Positions 13,578 through 24,346 of a stretch of DNA of 64,000 nt are shown in pieces. Location: assembly GCA_029851415.1 (NCBI GenBank), contig CM056743.1, positions 33,744,714 to 33,808,713 on the forward strand. Direction: 5' to 3'. The notes under the pieces are model-generated. The model was given only the letters and a program-made list of their open reading frames with translations. It was not told the origin of the DNA and did not search any database. The stretch comes from Eretmocerus hayati (taxonomy: Eukaryota; Arthropoda; Insecta; Hymenoptera; Aphelinidae). A program made the position numbers and the translations under genes. Within the stretch, counting starts at the first letter, position 1, and every line of letters begins with the position of its first letter.

Positions 13578-14337
13578 TAATTTATCATGAGTACCGATGA
13601 CCATTGATAACTTTTTCATATCAAAGTCGAGATTTTTACATTTCTGTTATGCCGTCCGCATGATATGAATGGGGCAATCCTCTCGGCAGTCCTTCTTTTC
13701 TGATGGAGAATATTTTTTGAATCTCTAATTCCTTCTCAAGCTCTCGCTGTATACAAGCCAATTATTAATATTATCAACTCGACGATATCACTGTTTCAAT
13801 ATTATACCAATAGGCCATCTACCTACTATAACTACTCGATAAAAAAGTAGATTTCACATTTCGAGGATGCGATCTACTAAACTCAATCTACAAACACAAA
13901 GACTCTCTGAAATAAAACTGAATGGATCTATGAATGATAGAAAAACTCTCGTACAATAAAGTCAAAGTTGTCAAACTTTCTTGCTAATCCATTCACAATC
14001 ACATATAATATATGATATATGCAGATAATATATTGCGCCCAAGAATATGATGACTAAATCATTACCATTGTGGAAATCCTTTGATGAATAATTGAGAATA
14101 TTTCACACGTTGTGAATACGCGAATATGTATTGTGGGTATACGGAATAAATATTTATATACTAATATATATTCAACGGTCGGATTATTGTGTTCCTTTAG
14201 CACAACCATTGCAGCTGCTAAAATGATATGCGATTCCCTTTTTCCTTACCTTTTTCGAATGAACAATTAATTATTAATCTGTATAAGAGAAATCACCATG
14301 AAATACAGATACTATGAGTATTACATCTCATAAAAAA
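13578..14337. other. Non-coding host DNA left of the Polinton
   Basis: AT-rich sequence with long TATA-like runs around 14000-14160. No open frame of note and no recognised repeat. It ends at the target-site duplication of the Polinton. Confidence 0.5.
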
Positions 14338-14343
14338 TGTATC
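14338..14343 (+). repeat. Target-site duplication of the Polinton, left copy (TGTATC)
   Basis: TGTATC directly precedes the left terminal inverted repeat, and the same six bases directly follow the right one. Six base pairs is the duplication length known for Polinton integrases. Confidence 0.95.
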
Positions 14344-14386
14344 AGTAGTATAGCACCGTTATAGCGAGTCAAAACAAATGACGTCA
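14344..14386 (+). repeat. Polinton left terminal inverted repeat (43 bp)
   Basis: Forty-three bases are identical to the reverse complement of 34118-34160; beyond them the two ends diverge at once. The inner eight bases are the palindrome TGACGTCA (14379-14386), a CREB/ATF-type site. In protein-primed systems the terminal repeat carries the replication origin, and it is also the integrase substrate. Most described Polintons have longer repeats, so this one is short. Confidence 0.95.
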
Positions 14387-14716
14387 CGCGTGATGGTCAT
14401 TTAAACGTAATCGGAGTGCGCTTACCTCCGATTCGAGCACAATATGAGACCACCATGCGGCCGAACTGTCTCGGATATTTCGACGACTATTTTTATTATT
14501 ATTATTACACACCTTGAGTATCTACTGTTGATGAATTTTTTTATATTATTTTTCTTTTCAATAAATGAATCGACGAGAGGCTTCGACTGATAATTTTACA
14601 CGACTGTACATAGTCATACAGTTCTGTTTAAGCTTTGAACGAGGTCTCATAATATTCATTCATAAATTTTCGTACTGACAAAATCAGTTTCTAAGCTTTC
14701 TCCCATTCAAGCAAAT
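14387..14716. other. Left subterminal non-coding region of the Polinton
   Basis: 330 bp between the repeat and the first start codon. It contains CGGATATTT followed by a TTATTATT run (about 14473-14505). A similar CGGATATTTTCACG plus T-rich segment precedes the second gene near 16079. I read both as promoter-proximal sequence, but no canonical TATA/initiator pair is clear here. Confidence 0.4.
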
Positions 14717-15836
14717 ATGAAGGCCATATTCATACGTTGCATTTTAAATGTTTTTGCTGTACTGCAAAAATCTGTATTGAAGTACAATAGGGCAATTTTG
14801 CATGAGAATCAAATACCCAGCCGTACAGTATTAGGACTGCGATCAAAATTACGTAGATACATAGATGAGTTACCCATTTGTGAACTCCAAATATCGATGG
14901 TGCGCAGAATTTTCGTCAGAACATGCACATTGAAGGTGTTAATCCAACAGTTGGAGCGATATGAGCTTCATGAAGAACCGATGGGGCAGGAAATTCAGAA
15001 ACTCTATGATTGTAAGTATAAAATGAATTTGACTTTTTTTTTTTTGAAAACCATAGATCAGCATTTGTAACCTTAGATTATTCATTAGCTATGAAAAAAA
15101 TTGAGGAGGAAGAGCTAGAATGTATACGATGCCAAGATTCCATGACCATGAGTCTAGCCCCTAGTTTGGATCCTGGAGGTGAGCCACTTTTTTCTCGATC
15201 GAATCTCTTCTTGTGATCAAATTAATTTGTGATTAGAGTACTGAATGTCCATCATTACTTTCAGTGTTCAATCGTTTGAAAAAAGGATCACATATAAATC
15301 CCTGCAACTATCCAGACTGTCGTGGTTATCCAACGTACAAGCGTTCACTAGCAGGACGAGCTATGAACGAACTTCTCCACAGGCTGTTATATGCAAAAAT
15401 TGAGAGTAGTCACGATGAATATGCGAAACTCATTTCCTACTTGAATTTATTACGAAAGAGGGGAATACTACCTCAGGACCAACATAAAGTTTGCATCTTA
15501 CTTAGACCAAGTTATAAAATCTGTCTGAATTGCGTCTATAAGGATAGTCAATATAATTTTGGCAAGAATTTCCTGCCACTAGAGGTGCCTTGCAATTTTG
15601 GTTGCCAAGACAGACAGTTGGTAAGCAAGCCCTCTGATCCTTTTGACGACTTGCCTGATGTTTTTTATTTACACGCAACCTTTGGTGAATTAATAGATAT
15701 CGTAGATATGAACGATGTTTTGAAGATAAAGTTATCAAATTACCGTACCGTAATAAATGGCACTGGATCTTATGATACAGAAATAACATGTAAACATCAA
15801 AAGTATCAGGATCAGTGGGAGATTTGGACAGAATAA
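14717..15836 (+). CDS. Unrecognised Cys-rich Polinton protein, three exons (318 aa)
   Basis: Modelled exons are 14717-15011, 15089-15178 and 15265-15836, with introns of 77 and 86 nt. The donors are GTAAGT and GTGAGC, and the acceptors follow pyrimidine-rich tracts. Both joins keep the frame open and both are phase 1. The N-terminal ~98 residues are basic and helix-prone. The middle exon is acidic, then has a CIRC motif. The last exon has CNYPDC, CLNC and CNFGC, so four Cys pairs could bind zinc. The C-terminal ~70 residues are acidic to neutral without motif. A polyadenylation signal follows at 15940. Being first after the left terminus, it could be an early or regulatory gene by position. 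I recognise no family; the role is unknown. Confidence 0.7.
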
Positions 15837-16180
15837 TTTTTTTACTATTGTAACCATGAAGTACGTATATGATTTTATATCATCTTTGTTCAATTCTGAT
15901 TGAGTCTTGCGATGGATAAAAATGAGAATCATGCTTGCTAATAAATGAGAAAAATAAAATCGATCTGGAAATCAAATTTGACTCCCACATACAATATAGA
16001 GTAACGCATTGAGTGATATCGGTGTGCAATTACCTGTCAAGACGAGTGCAAGGTGAGACCCTCGTCCATTGTTCGCACCGGATATTTTCACGCGTACTTT
16101 TGATTTTTATTTATTTTGAATGCGACTTCGGCTGGGGAGTAGATCGATAAGCTTTTTTATATCAAAAGGATGCACCTGCG
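15837..16180. promoter_or_regulatory. Intergenic region with poly(A) signal and presumed promoter of the second gene
   Basis: AATAAA lies at 15940-15945, 104 bp after the stop at 15836, with a second AATAAA at about 15953. Further right, CGGATATTTTCACG (about 16079) resembles the segment upstream of the first gene. The rest shows nothing recognisable. Confidence 0.5.
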
Positions 16181-16557
16181 ATGCAGTCTAACGTGAACCA
16201 TCAATCACGAATCATCATGGATTCTTTAATCGAAATACGTCGTGCACTATTAGCTCTTTCGAGAGCCGTCAAATACGATATTACCAGTATATATAGACGA
16301 TGTGATAAAAACTGGCGAAAAGGAGTTGAACGGAAACCGTTGAAATTTCTGATAAGGGAATTTCATTTTATCCTGGCCAGGATTAGATTTAGAGATCTGG
16401 CTCGTCTTTTCAAAACAATATTATACAAATCGTACCAAGTTGTCATAATTGTTGGTGATTATTTAAAGAGAAGAGGCATGCAAGATGCTTGTGTGGTTCG
16501 GCAAATAATGGATGAATATCGAGAGGCTAAAGGTCAGTGGTTTTCTATTTTAATAGG

Positions 16558-16616
<59 letters not shown>

Positions 16617-16644
16617 CATACATACACACACGCACGCATGCACA

Positions 16645-16678
<34 letters not shown>

Positions 16679-16893
16679 CGTACATATATTTTGATAAATG
16701 TACATACATACATATGTCTATGTCTACACTTACACAATATCACACACACACACACACACACACAGGAGTCTAGACGCTTATTAAGAATGATTGAATTGAG
16801 ATGAATTATGTACTCAAAAAAGAGACCGAACTCTTACACGTGAGTTAGTGAGAGCAAGAAGGAAGAGAGAGAGAGAGAGAGCTTGTGCGCGCG

Positions 16894-16935
<42 letters not shown>

Positions 16936-19354
16936 TGTGCGCGAGTCAGAGTGAGAGTGAGAGAGAGAGAGAGAGCCGCGCCTTTCCACTGAATCTCCAT
17001 GCGGTTGGGATGTGTCATGAAAGAGAGCTGCGTACATGTAACATATATAGAATGGAGACGGTCTGCTGTTCTTTCTCCTGTACGATGCATTTATAACTGT
17101 TACGCACACTCGTGACAATTGGGTTGCCCGCTATGTAGGCGCTCGCGCTCACGAATGATTCTCTCGCATCGTTATGCATGATTTAGTTTGATCGAGTGAT
17201 ATGTGTGAATGTTAACGCGTTTGATTGTGCTTGCATGCGTGTATGTAAGTGAGTGGGTGTGTGTGTGTGTGTGTGTATGGATGTATGTATTGATTGTCAG
17301 ATAATTTGATCGAGTAATATGTGTGAATGTTAACGCGTTTGATTGTGCTTGCGTGTGTGTATGTAATTGTGTGTGTATGTATATATGTATGTATGTATGT
17401 ATGTATTTGATGATCCGTACATAAACGTATGATACGAAGCTTCATTTTTGTGAATCGTTTAGACTAGTGATCGATATTTTCCTCGCGAATTTACTCTTAT
17501 TTTTTTTCATAATTTTCAGTAATCGAAAGCTTATCGAATGATATCACGATCTCGGAAGAGGAGTTCAGAGATGATACAAGAGAGAGGATGGATGCTCAAA
17601 ACGGAAATAATGATGATGATGATGATGATGATGATGACGATGATGATGAAAATAGAGCAGGGCCCAGTACAGCTCATCACGGTCAGAATTATTATGATGA
17701 TGATGATGCTGAAAATAGAGCAGGACCCAGTACAGCACATCACGGTCATATTTATTATGATGATGATGATGATGATGATGAAAATAGAGCAGGACCCAGT
17801 ACAGTTCATCAAGGTCAGAATTATAGCAACTGTGATGATGATATCGATGATATGCTCGATGACGAGGTGAGACGAATCAATACTCGGTCAGATCTCGAAC
17901 CAAAAGAGGAGTTTGATGACCTCGTCAAAGTTGAGAGAGTCTCAGTGTTACAACTTGAAGGTAAGCCCATTATTTTCTCAATATTTTGTGTACTTACTGA
18001 ATTTTTCTCTCATTTTTATTTGTATTTTTTCTTGCAGCACGTGAATCTCAAGGAGCAAATCATCAACAGGGAGATGAGCCTCATGATTCGAACTTGAGTA
18101 TATCACCCAGTATTTTTGGCCACGACGACGAAGAGCCCTTTATTGCTATCGAAGGTTGGTTGGAAGAATATCTATGGTTTTGGATGAACATTCACGCAAT
18201 TTCACGAAATCTTTCTTCTTTTTCTTTACAGGCCGATCGGAATCCTCAGTGGCATCTAATGAGTTCAGTGACGAGAATGAATCTATTGATATTGAGGGTG
18301 AGTTGGAACAACTCTGATGATTCTTGCTTGAATATTCACGCAAAACTCTACGGAATTTTCCCTTTTACAGATCAATCGGAGTCATCTGTGAGCTCAGCGC
18401 AACATTGGTCGGACGATTCGGAAGCAAGTACTTCATCGACTGAATCACACGTATCCGAAAGTATAAGATCGGATTACTCTGATGGTGGCGGTACAATTGG
18501 AAGGACACCTCTTCCGTCCGAAATCAATAGGACGTATCCAATTAACATCAATGAAGTTGTGGAGGGCCCAGTCATCAGATATGATTCAGAATCTGATGAG
18601 GATCTTCCTATTGATCAAGCACAGGAGCAATTGAATGGAAATCCTGTGATGGGGGCTCAAGACAATATCGAAGAAATACCCAGAACCCGAGCTCAAGCGA
18701 TCGATGTGCATAGGCAAGTGTCTCGGTTCATGGATCTCTTGTACCATCGTGGGTTCAGATATCCAAGGAATGCGCTCGACGACGTCATCGGGCGTAGAGA
18801 AGCCAATGAGTGGCAGGCAAATCAACAAAGAATTCAGCGGAGACTAAATGACAATGATCATGATGCCGAAGACTACATAATTCATGTGAGGCAAGATCTC
18901 CGAGAAAGGAACGTTGAAAACAACGTTTTACTACATGAATTTTATGATAGAGCCGCTCAACCTATTTTCGATCAACACCAGAATGGGCAGGCATACCAAC
19001 ATATTTTCTCGAGAAATTCTGGCTTCGATCTGGCGGTCAATGAACGTGAGTATTGGACTTATCAATTTTTAGTGCGATGCTCGAATCGATACTCTAATTT
19101 CGTATTTTTTTTTTCCAAATCGAAAAAAAGTCATACGAAGACATAACAACGAAGATGTACCGGTGCCCGAGAATGTACATCCGCAATATTTGGCGTTTCA
19201 TATTGGACGGATGATTTGGGCCCCTCGCGCTCAAGAAATGAGATGGTTCCATGATCAGGCTGAAGACCCTGATTCACCTCTTCATGTCGAACCAGATTTG
19301 AGAGGGCTTCTAGAATCCGTCCGCGAAAGCTTTGCTGGAATACCAGAAGATTAA
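16181..19354 (+). CDS. Acidic repeat-containing Polinton protein, six exons (624 aa)
   Basis: Modelled exons are 16181-16532, 17520-17960, 18038-18154, 18232-18297, 18371-19045 and 19131-19354. All five introns are phase 1, and the joined frame is open to the stop at 19352. Exon 1 is basic and predicted mostly helical. Exon 2 begins acidic and carries three tandem units of an Asp run plus [12 protein letters not shown] and a Tyr pair. Exons 3-5 are Ser/Asp/Glu-rich. The final ~200 residues are charged and look folded (ending [13 protein letters not shown], then an LLESVRESF helix). Introns 3 and 4 resemble each other, as do the exon edges, suggesting a duplicated exon. The donor at 18155 (GTTGGT) is weak. 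No family is recognised; it could be a nuclear acidic regulator or scaffold, but that is a guess. Confidence 0.65.
16560..17405. repeat. Microsatellite-filled intron of the acidic protein gene
   Basis: The 987-nt first intron (16533-17519) contains, in order, TA runs, TACA runs, a CA run (about 16741-16764), two GA tracts (about 16866-16975), a GT tract near 17249-17275 and GTAT repeats to 17405. A block of about 60 bp (GATCGAGTGATATGTGTGAA and onward) is repeated at 17190 and 17308. The other short introns in this gene are 73-85 nt, so this one seems to have grown by slippage and duplication. Confidence 0.9.
17610..17826 (+). repeat. Coding tandem repeat: Asp run plus ENRAGPST unit, three copies
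   Basis: Three units each consist of a GAT-rich tract of variable length followed by about 50 conserved bases encoding ENRAGPST, a His pair (HQ in the third), Gly and a short Tyr-containing segment. Unit-to-unit differences are few (A/V, H/Q, Q/H), so the expansion is fairly recent. Confidence 0.9.
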
Positions 19355-19476
19355 TATTTTATGTACAAAAAAACTAAATGTAGATTCTCAAGTTTATCAG
19401 AGTATTCGATCATGAGCATTGTCACAATTTGAGATCTGCAAACAATATCACATCTATTCTCGTTTTTTTCACAGAG

Positions 19477-22400
19477 ATGGCAAATGATTCTCATTTATAT
19501 AATTACGATTATAATTATGGAATGGGAATGTATCAATATGATCAGAATGCTCCGAATATGGGCATGTACTACGTCGATCAAAATTATATGATGGAAAATA
19601 ATTTCGGAGCACAATTGCCTATGTACTATGAACCGATGGATTTGGGTGCGAGAGAATCATCTGTAATTATTGAAGATATCACAGGCAGAGAAGAAGAATA
19701 TATGAGGCTGAATGGTTTGCAAGGTTCATATTCATAATTATCATGTATTTGGACTTGAATTGAATTGTAAAAAGTCGATCTATGATTCTCAGATCACGAT
19801 TACTTTAACTTATTTATCACGCAAAATTTGATTTGATTCACTGGTGAAAATAAAAAACTTGCGAGTCTCTGAAAACCAAAAGAAAAATAACAGTTTCACC
19901 AGTTATTGATTGCACGCTTTCATTGAATATTATCCTCTACAGTCGTGGCTGGTCCAGAAATATTACAACAGCAAGAGCCACCGCAGCAACAGCAGAGACC
20001 ATCGGTTATTCAATACGCTCAACCAAGGCAAGTACCGATCATCCAATTGGGTGGAGGCAGAGGCGACGCCGGCGATGGTATACGAGAGGCAGGAATACGA
20101 TTTCGAGTCACAAATCCAATCGCTCGGTATTATCCACGGTTTCATGCTCACGGCAGGGACTTTACATTTCGTATCAATGAGTGTCCAGAGGGTATCAATT
20201 CGATCATCTGGTTAGAATTAGCCGTTAGAGACATTCATCAATATTTGATATCACAAGTAGAAAATGAAAACGACCTCATTGGAGTTTCCATTCGTAGTAC
20301 GCAATTTCAGCACGGACCCGGCGGTGTTTCGGTTCGTGCGGTGAACAACTTTACTTCCGATGACCTTTGGGATTTAATTTCGAGAATCACTCAGAGTAAC
20401 GATGGTTTCACGGTAGATGCAGAATTCTCTTTAAAAGCAGATCACATCGAGCTCCCACAGGGTACCGGCAGACAGAGAAGGAAAATTTACACCATAAATA
20501 CCGTCAACGCCAAATCGATTGTCTCAATTCGAAACGATGACAAAATGTGTCTGCCGCGAGCACTTGTCGTGGGCGAAGCCCATGTCCAGTGGAAAAATAA
20601 TAATACTGCTCAAACAAAACGCGTGTATGATAGCATACGTCACGCACGAGGGAGACTTCAGCGAATACGTGCGGTCGAATTATGTCGACAATCTGATGTT
20701 GAGATTCCTGAATTGGGGTGCGGTATGAGAGAAATTATCAAATTTCAGCAACATTACGCTAATGAGGGATTAATTTTGAGGGTTTACGAATCATCGACCT
20801 TTGGAAAGGGAGAAGATCTATTTTTTGACGGTCAAGAGATGGTCGAATCTCGACGTAGGCCAGTGGGTTTCATCAATATTCTGTACAATGCGAGATTAGG
20901 CCACTATGATACGATAACAAATCTGATAGGAGCCGCGAAAACCAAATTTTTCTGCGCCACCTGCAATACACGCTACTGGCGCGTGAATGGTCATAAAAAT
21001 TGCAAGAAACTCTGTCCTCGCTGTTACGTGACTCCCGCTTGTCCTACAGAAGGCATCGCGCCAATCCTATGTAATGAATGCAATAGAGAGTTTTTTGGTA
21101 TCGTTTGCTACAACAATCATAAGAAAGATGGCAGCTACAAAAAGAATAATAAGAAATTATGCGATGTTTTGAAAATTTGTAAGATTTGTCTGACTTTTGT
21201 AAATAGGGGAAAAGAGAAACACAGATGTGGAATTCGATTCTGTCAGAATTGTAAGGTGAAACATTCATTCAATGAATTTTGCTACATGCAGCCTATAGAG
21301 ACCCCCGCGTTCGAGATACCAAGAAAATACTTATATATTTTCTACGATTTTGAAACGAGACAGGATTCACTGTACCGAGAACATGGCAATGAGAACGAAC
21401 ATATCGTTGTGCTATGTTACGTTGAACAAGCATGCACGGATTGCTTGGAGAACGACGACGTTAACGAATTTTGCCACACTTGTGGCCAACGTTATTATGC
21501 TTTCTGGGACAATCCTGTAAAGCAGTTGATCGATTTGGGCAAACGCGAACATATCAAGTCAGCATTTCATGAAATAATATTCCTGGCCCACAATGCTTCA
21601 AATTTTGACGGTCAATTTTTACTCAGAGAACTAGCGGAAAATTCGCCCCTAGACCTGCCGGAGATAATTTTGAGGGGTCAAGGAATTATTAGTATGAAGT
21701 TGGGCAACGCTATATTCCTCGATAGTCTCAATTTTTTCAATCAACCGTTGAAACAATTACCCAAAACATTTGGTTTGCCCGAAGGTAACAAGAAAGGATA
21801 CTTCCCGCATCTCTTCAATACCTTCGAAAATAGAGATTATCGTAGGGAACTGCCAGCAGCCAATTTTTACTCACCTGATACGATGTCGGAGTCCGAACGT
21901 AATGCATTCTATGAATGGTACAATTCTCACGAACCTGATTATATTTTTGATTTGAAGAAAGAGATGGAGGACTATTGTCGAATGGATGTTCAAATCTTGA
22001 GACGAGCTTGCCTGAAATTTCGAAAAATTTTCCTCGAGGTGGGTAACACCGATCCTTTTGTTGTTGCACCCACTATAGCCTCTACATGCTCTCACGTCTA
22101 TCGAAAGAATTTCCTCAAACCGAACACTATTGGTATTATACCACCTGGAGGCTACAGACGAGCAGACAAACACTCGCAAAAGTCAATAGAATGGCTCCTA
22201 CTGTGCGAAAGGGAACTAAAAAGAGAGATCATTCATGCTGGGCGGGGACGTGAATTCAGATTACCAGAAGGATTCTTGGTGGATGGGTACCTCGAGAGCA
22301 TGAATTCCGGAAAAGGTATGGTTTTTGAGTTCCAGGGCTGCTTCATCCACGGATGTCGCTCGTGTTTCGACGGGGATCGTTTTAAGAAGAGGGTGTTTGG

Positions 22401-24018
22401 CCGCTCCTTTAACGAAGCTCTCGAAAGTACTCAAGCGAAGATTAGAAAGATGTTGTCTCTGGGATACGAGGTATGCGAAATGTGGGAGTGTGAGTTTGAT
22501 GATTTGAGGGGAAATAGTGCCGAAATACGCGAGTACGTGACCAAACATCCGCTAGCAAGTAAGATCATTTTGGATCCAAGAGAGTCATTTTTGGGTGGAC
22601 GCACGGAAAATATAGTCACGAGGTACGATGTCAAAGGTAATGAAATAGTTGTTTACTTGGATTTTACATCACTCTATCCATCTGTTAACAAATCGGCACC
22701 GTATCCTGTGGGCCATCCCATTAGGATATATGTAGGATCGCAATGCGAAGAGATCACAGGACCCGATATCAATGATCTATCACGCGTCGAGGGACTCGTA
22801 AAATGCAGAGTTTTGCCGCCGCGTAATCTTTTTCTACCGCTCCTACCGATCAAAATGCACGGACGACTTTTGTTCGTCTTATGCCGGTCGTGCGCCGAAG
22901 AAAGACGACAAGACGATTGCAATCACGAGCGAGAAAGTCAGCGTACGCTCGAGTGGACTTGGATCGCCGACGAATTGAGATACGCTGTAAAACTCGGGTA
23001 TCGAATTGTCGAAATTTTGATCATTTGGCAGTACAAAATGACTCAGTACGATCCGAAAACGGGCGAGGGAGGTCTGTTTTCGCCGTACGTGAACGGTTTT
23101 TTGAAATTGAAACAACAGGCAAGTGGCTTTCCGCCTCACTGCATCGATGAGGAGAGTAAGACCAGATACATAGAGGAATATGAGAAGCACGAAGGTATAA
23201 AACTCGACAGGGATAAGATCGAAAAGAATCCGGGCTTGCGCGCAGTCGCTAAGATGGCACTCTGTTCATTTTGGGGGAAATTTGGACAACGCTCGAATTT
23301 GAGGCAGACCACGATTGTTAAAACGCGCGAGGATCTGTTGAAAATATTGCTGGACCCTGAAAAAGTTGTTTTCGATCTTTTGTTTGTCAACGACGATGTT
23401 CTGTACGTAGGATGGGAACTAAGAGACGAAGTTGTACAATCTAGTCCTAATACAAATGTGGTTTTGGCTGCTTACACAACAGCCCATGCGCGTATCAAAC
23501 TCTATCAAGAACTAGAAAAGTTAAACACGCGTGTCCTATATTTTGATACTGATTCGTGTTTGTTTGTTGTTAATCGCGATGCTCAGAGCCAGTACATACC
23601 GCACACTGGTCCATTTTTAGGAGAGATGACCGATGAACTCGAGTGTTACGGAAAAAATGCGTACATTCGCTCGTTTGTATCTGGAGGACCAAAATTTTAC
23701 GCTTACGAGGGAGTAGTTCCAGACACTGGAGAGGTATTTCAATGTTGTAAAGTGAAAGGAATATCGCTGAATTATCAGAATAGTAAACTTATTAATTTTG
23801 AGAGCATAAAACGACTCGTTGATCAATATTTTCAAGATGAAGGAAGCGATACTGAAAATGATTCCATTCAATTGTCATTTAGAGCAATAAGACGAACTCG
23901 CGAACACGTTGTAGTCACTAGAGACGAATTCAAGACCTGTAGCGTTGTATTGATGAAGAGACGATATGTGAACCCAGGACTCTCTCTACCTTTTGGCTAT
24001 GTCTCGCAAGATGAATAA
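19477..24018 (+). CDS. pPolB: Protein-primed family-B DNA polymerase (pPolB), two exons
   Basis: Replicates the linear element from its ends. The large exon 19943-24018 has no ATG before its conserved N-terminal region, and an acceptor (CCTCTACAG) directly precedes it. I join it to 19477-19723 (weak donor GTTCAT, phase 1), giving about 1440 residues. The first 82 residues are Tyr/Met/Asn-rich; if unspliced, that frame is an 86-aa protein ending at 19737. An upstream acceptor near 19474 suggests a 5' untranslated intron as well. In order one sees a CxxC-rich zinc-like cluster (near 20950-21290), Exo I DFET (21346), Exo II NASNFDG, Exo III YCRMD, Pol A DFTSLYPS (22660), Pol B KMALCSFWGKFG and Pol C DTDS (23545). 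All catalytic motifs are present. The polymerase identity is certain; the first exon is less so. The stop overlaps an AATAAA. Confidence 0.93.
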
Positions 24019-24140
24019 AAAGATATGAATCATACAATTTCTATTCATTCCAAGAACCCCAATGAATCCCCAGAGCATCTTAATTGTCGAACTTTGTAAG
24101 TTTGCGTATATTTTCGAGCGTATACGTATACGCGTGAATA

Positions 24141-24250
24141 ACACTCGCGGGTATAAGCTGACACTCGCGGGTAAAAAGTTGATACTCGCGGGTATGAGCC
24201 GACCCTCGCGGGTATAAGCTTACTCTCGCGGGGATACGCTCATCCTCGCG
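24141..24250 (+). repeat. Iteron-like array: six ~20-bp GC-rich direct repeats before the ATPase gene
   Basis: Units start at 24141, 24161, 24182, 24202, 24222 and 24242. The core CTCGCGGG is followed by GTATAAGCT or a variant, with the last unit truncated. Several units thus carry a TATAA-like word at 20-bp spacing. A strongly GC-rich stretch (about 24249-24285, GCGGCCGCCCGCGCG) follows. The array lies between the polymerase stop and the ATPase start, so a promoter or replication/packaging role is plausible, but neither is shown. Confidence 0.85.
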
Positions 24251-24346
24251 GCCGCCCGCGCGCCGACCGCCGCCCGCGGGAATCGAGCGAGTGAAAAATT
24301 GAAGATAAATTCGCAAAGACTCGCGGAAAATGTCTCAGTTTGTGAC

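Noticed and set aside
16534..16773. Open frames on both strands in the first intron of the acidic gene
   Set aside because: They read through TA, TACA and CA repeats, giving Tyr/Ile/Thr/His runs in all frames; simple-repeat artefacts.
16834..17118. Ser/Leu-rich and Arg/Glu-rich frames over GA tracts
   Set aside because: Same reason: a GA microsatellite is open on both strands.
17531..17812. Antisense Ile-rich frame and alternative + frame rich in Met
   Set aside because: Shadows of the GAT-repeat coding exon; only the Asp-reading frame joins to upstream and downstream exons.
24141..24250. Possible CRISPR-like array
   Set aside because: Units are contiguous 20-bp direct repeats without unique spacers, in a eukaryotic element.
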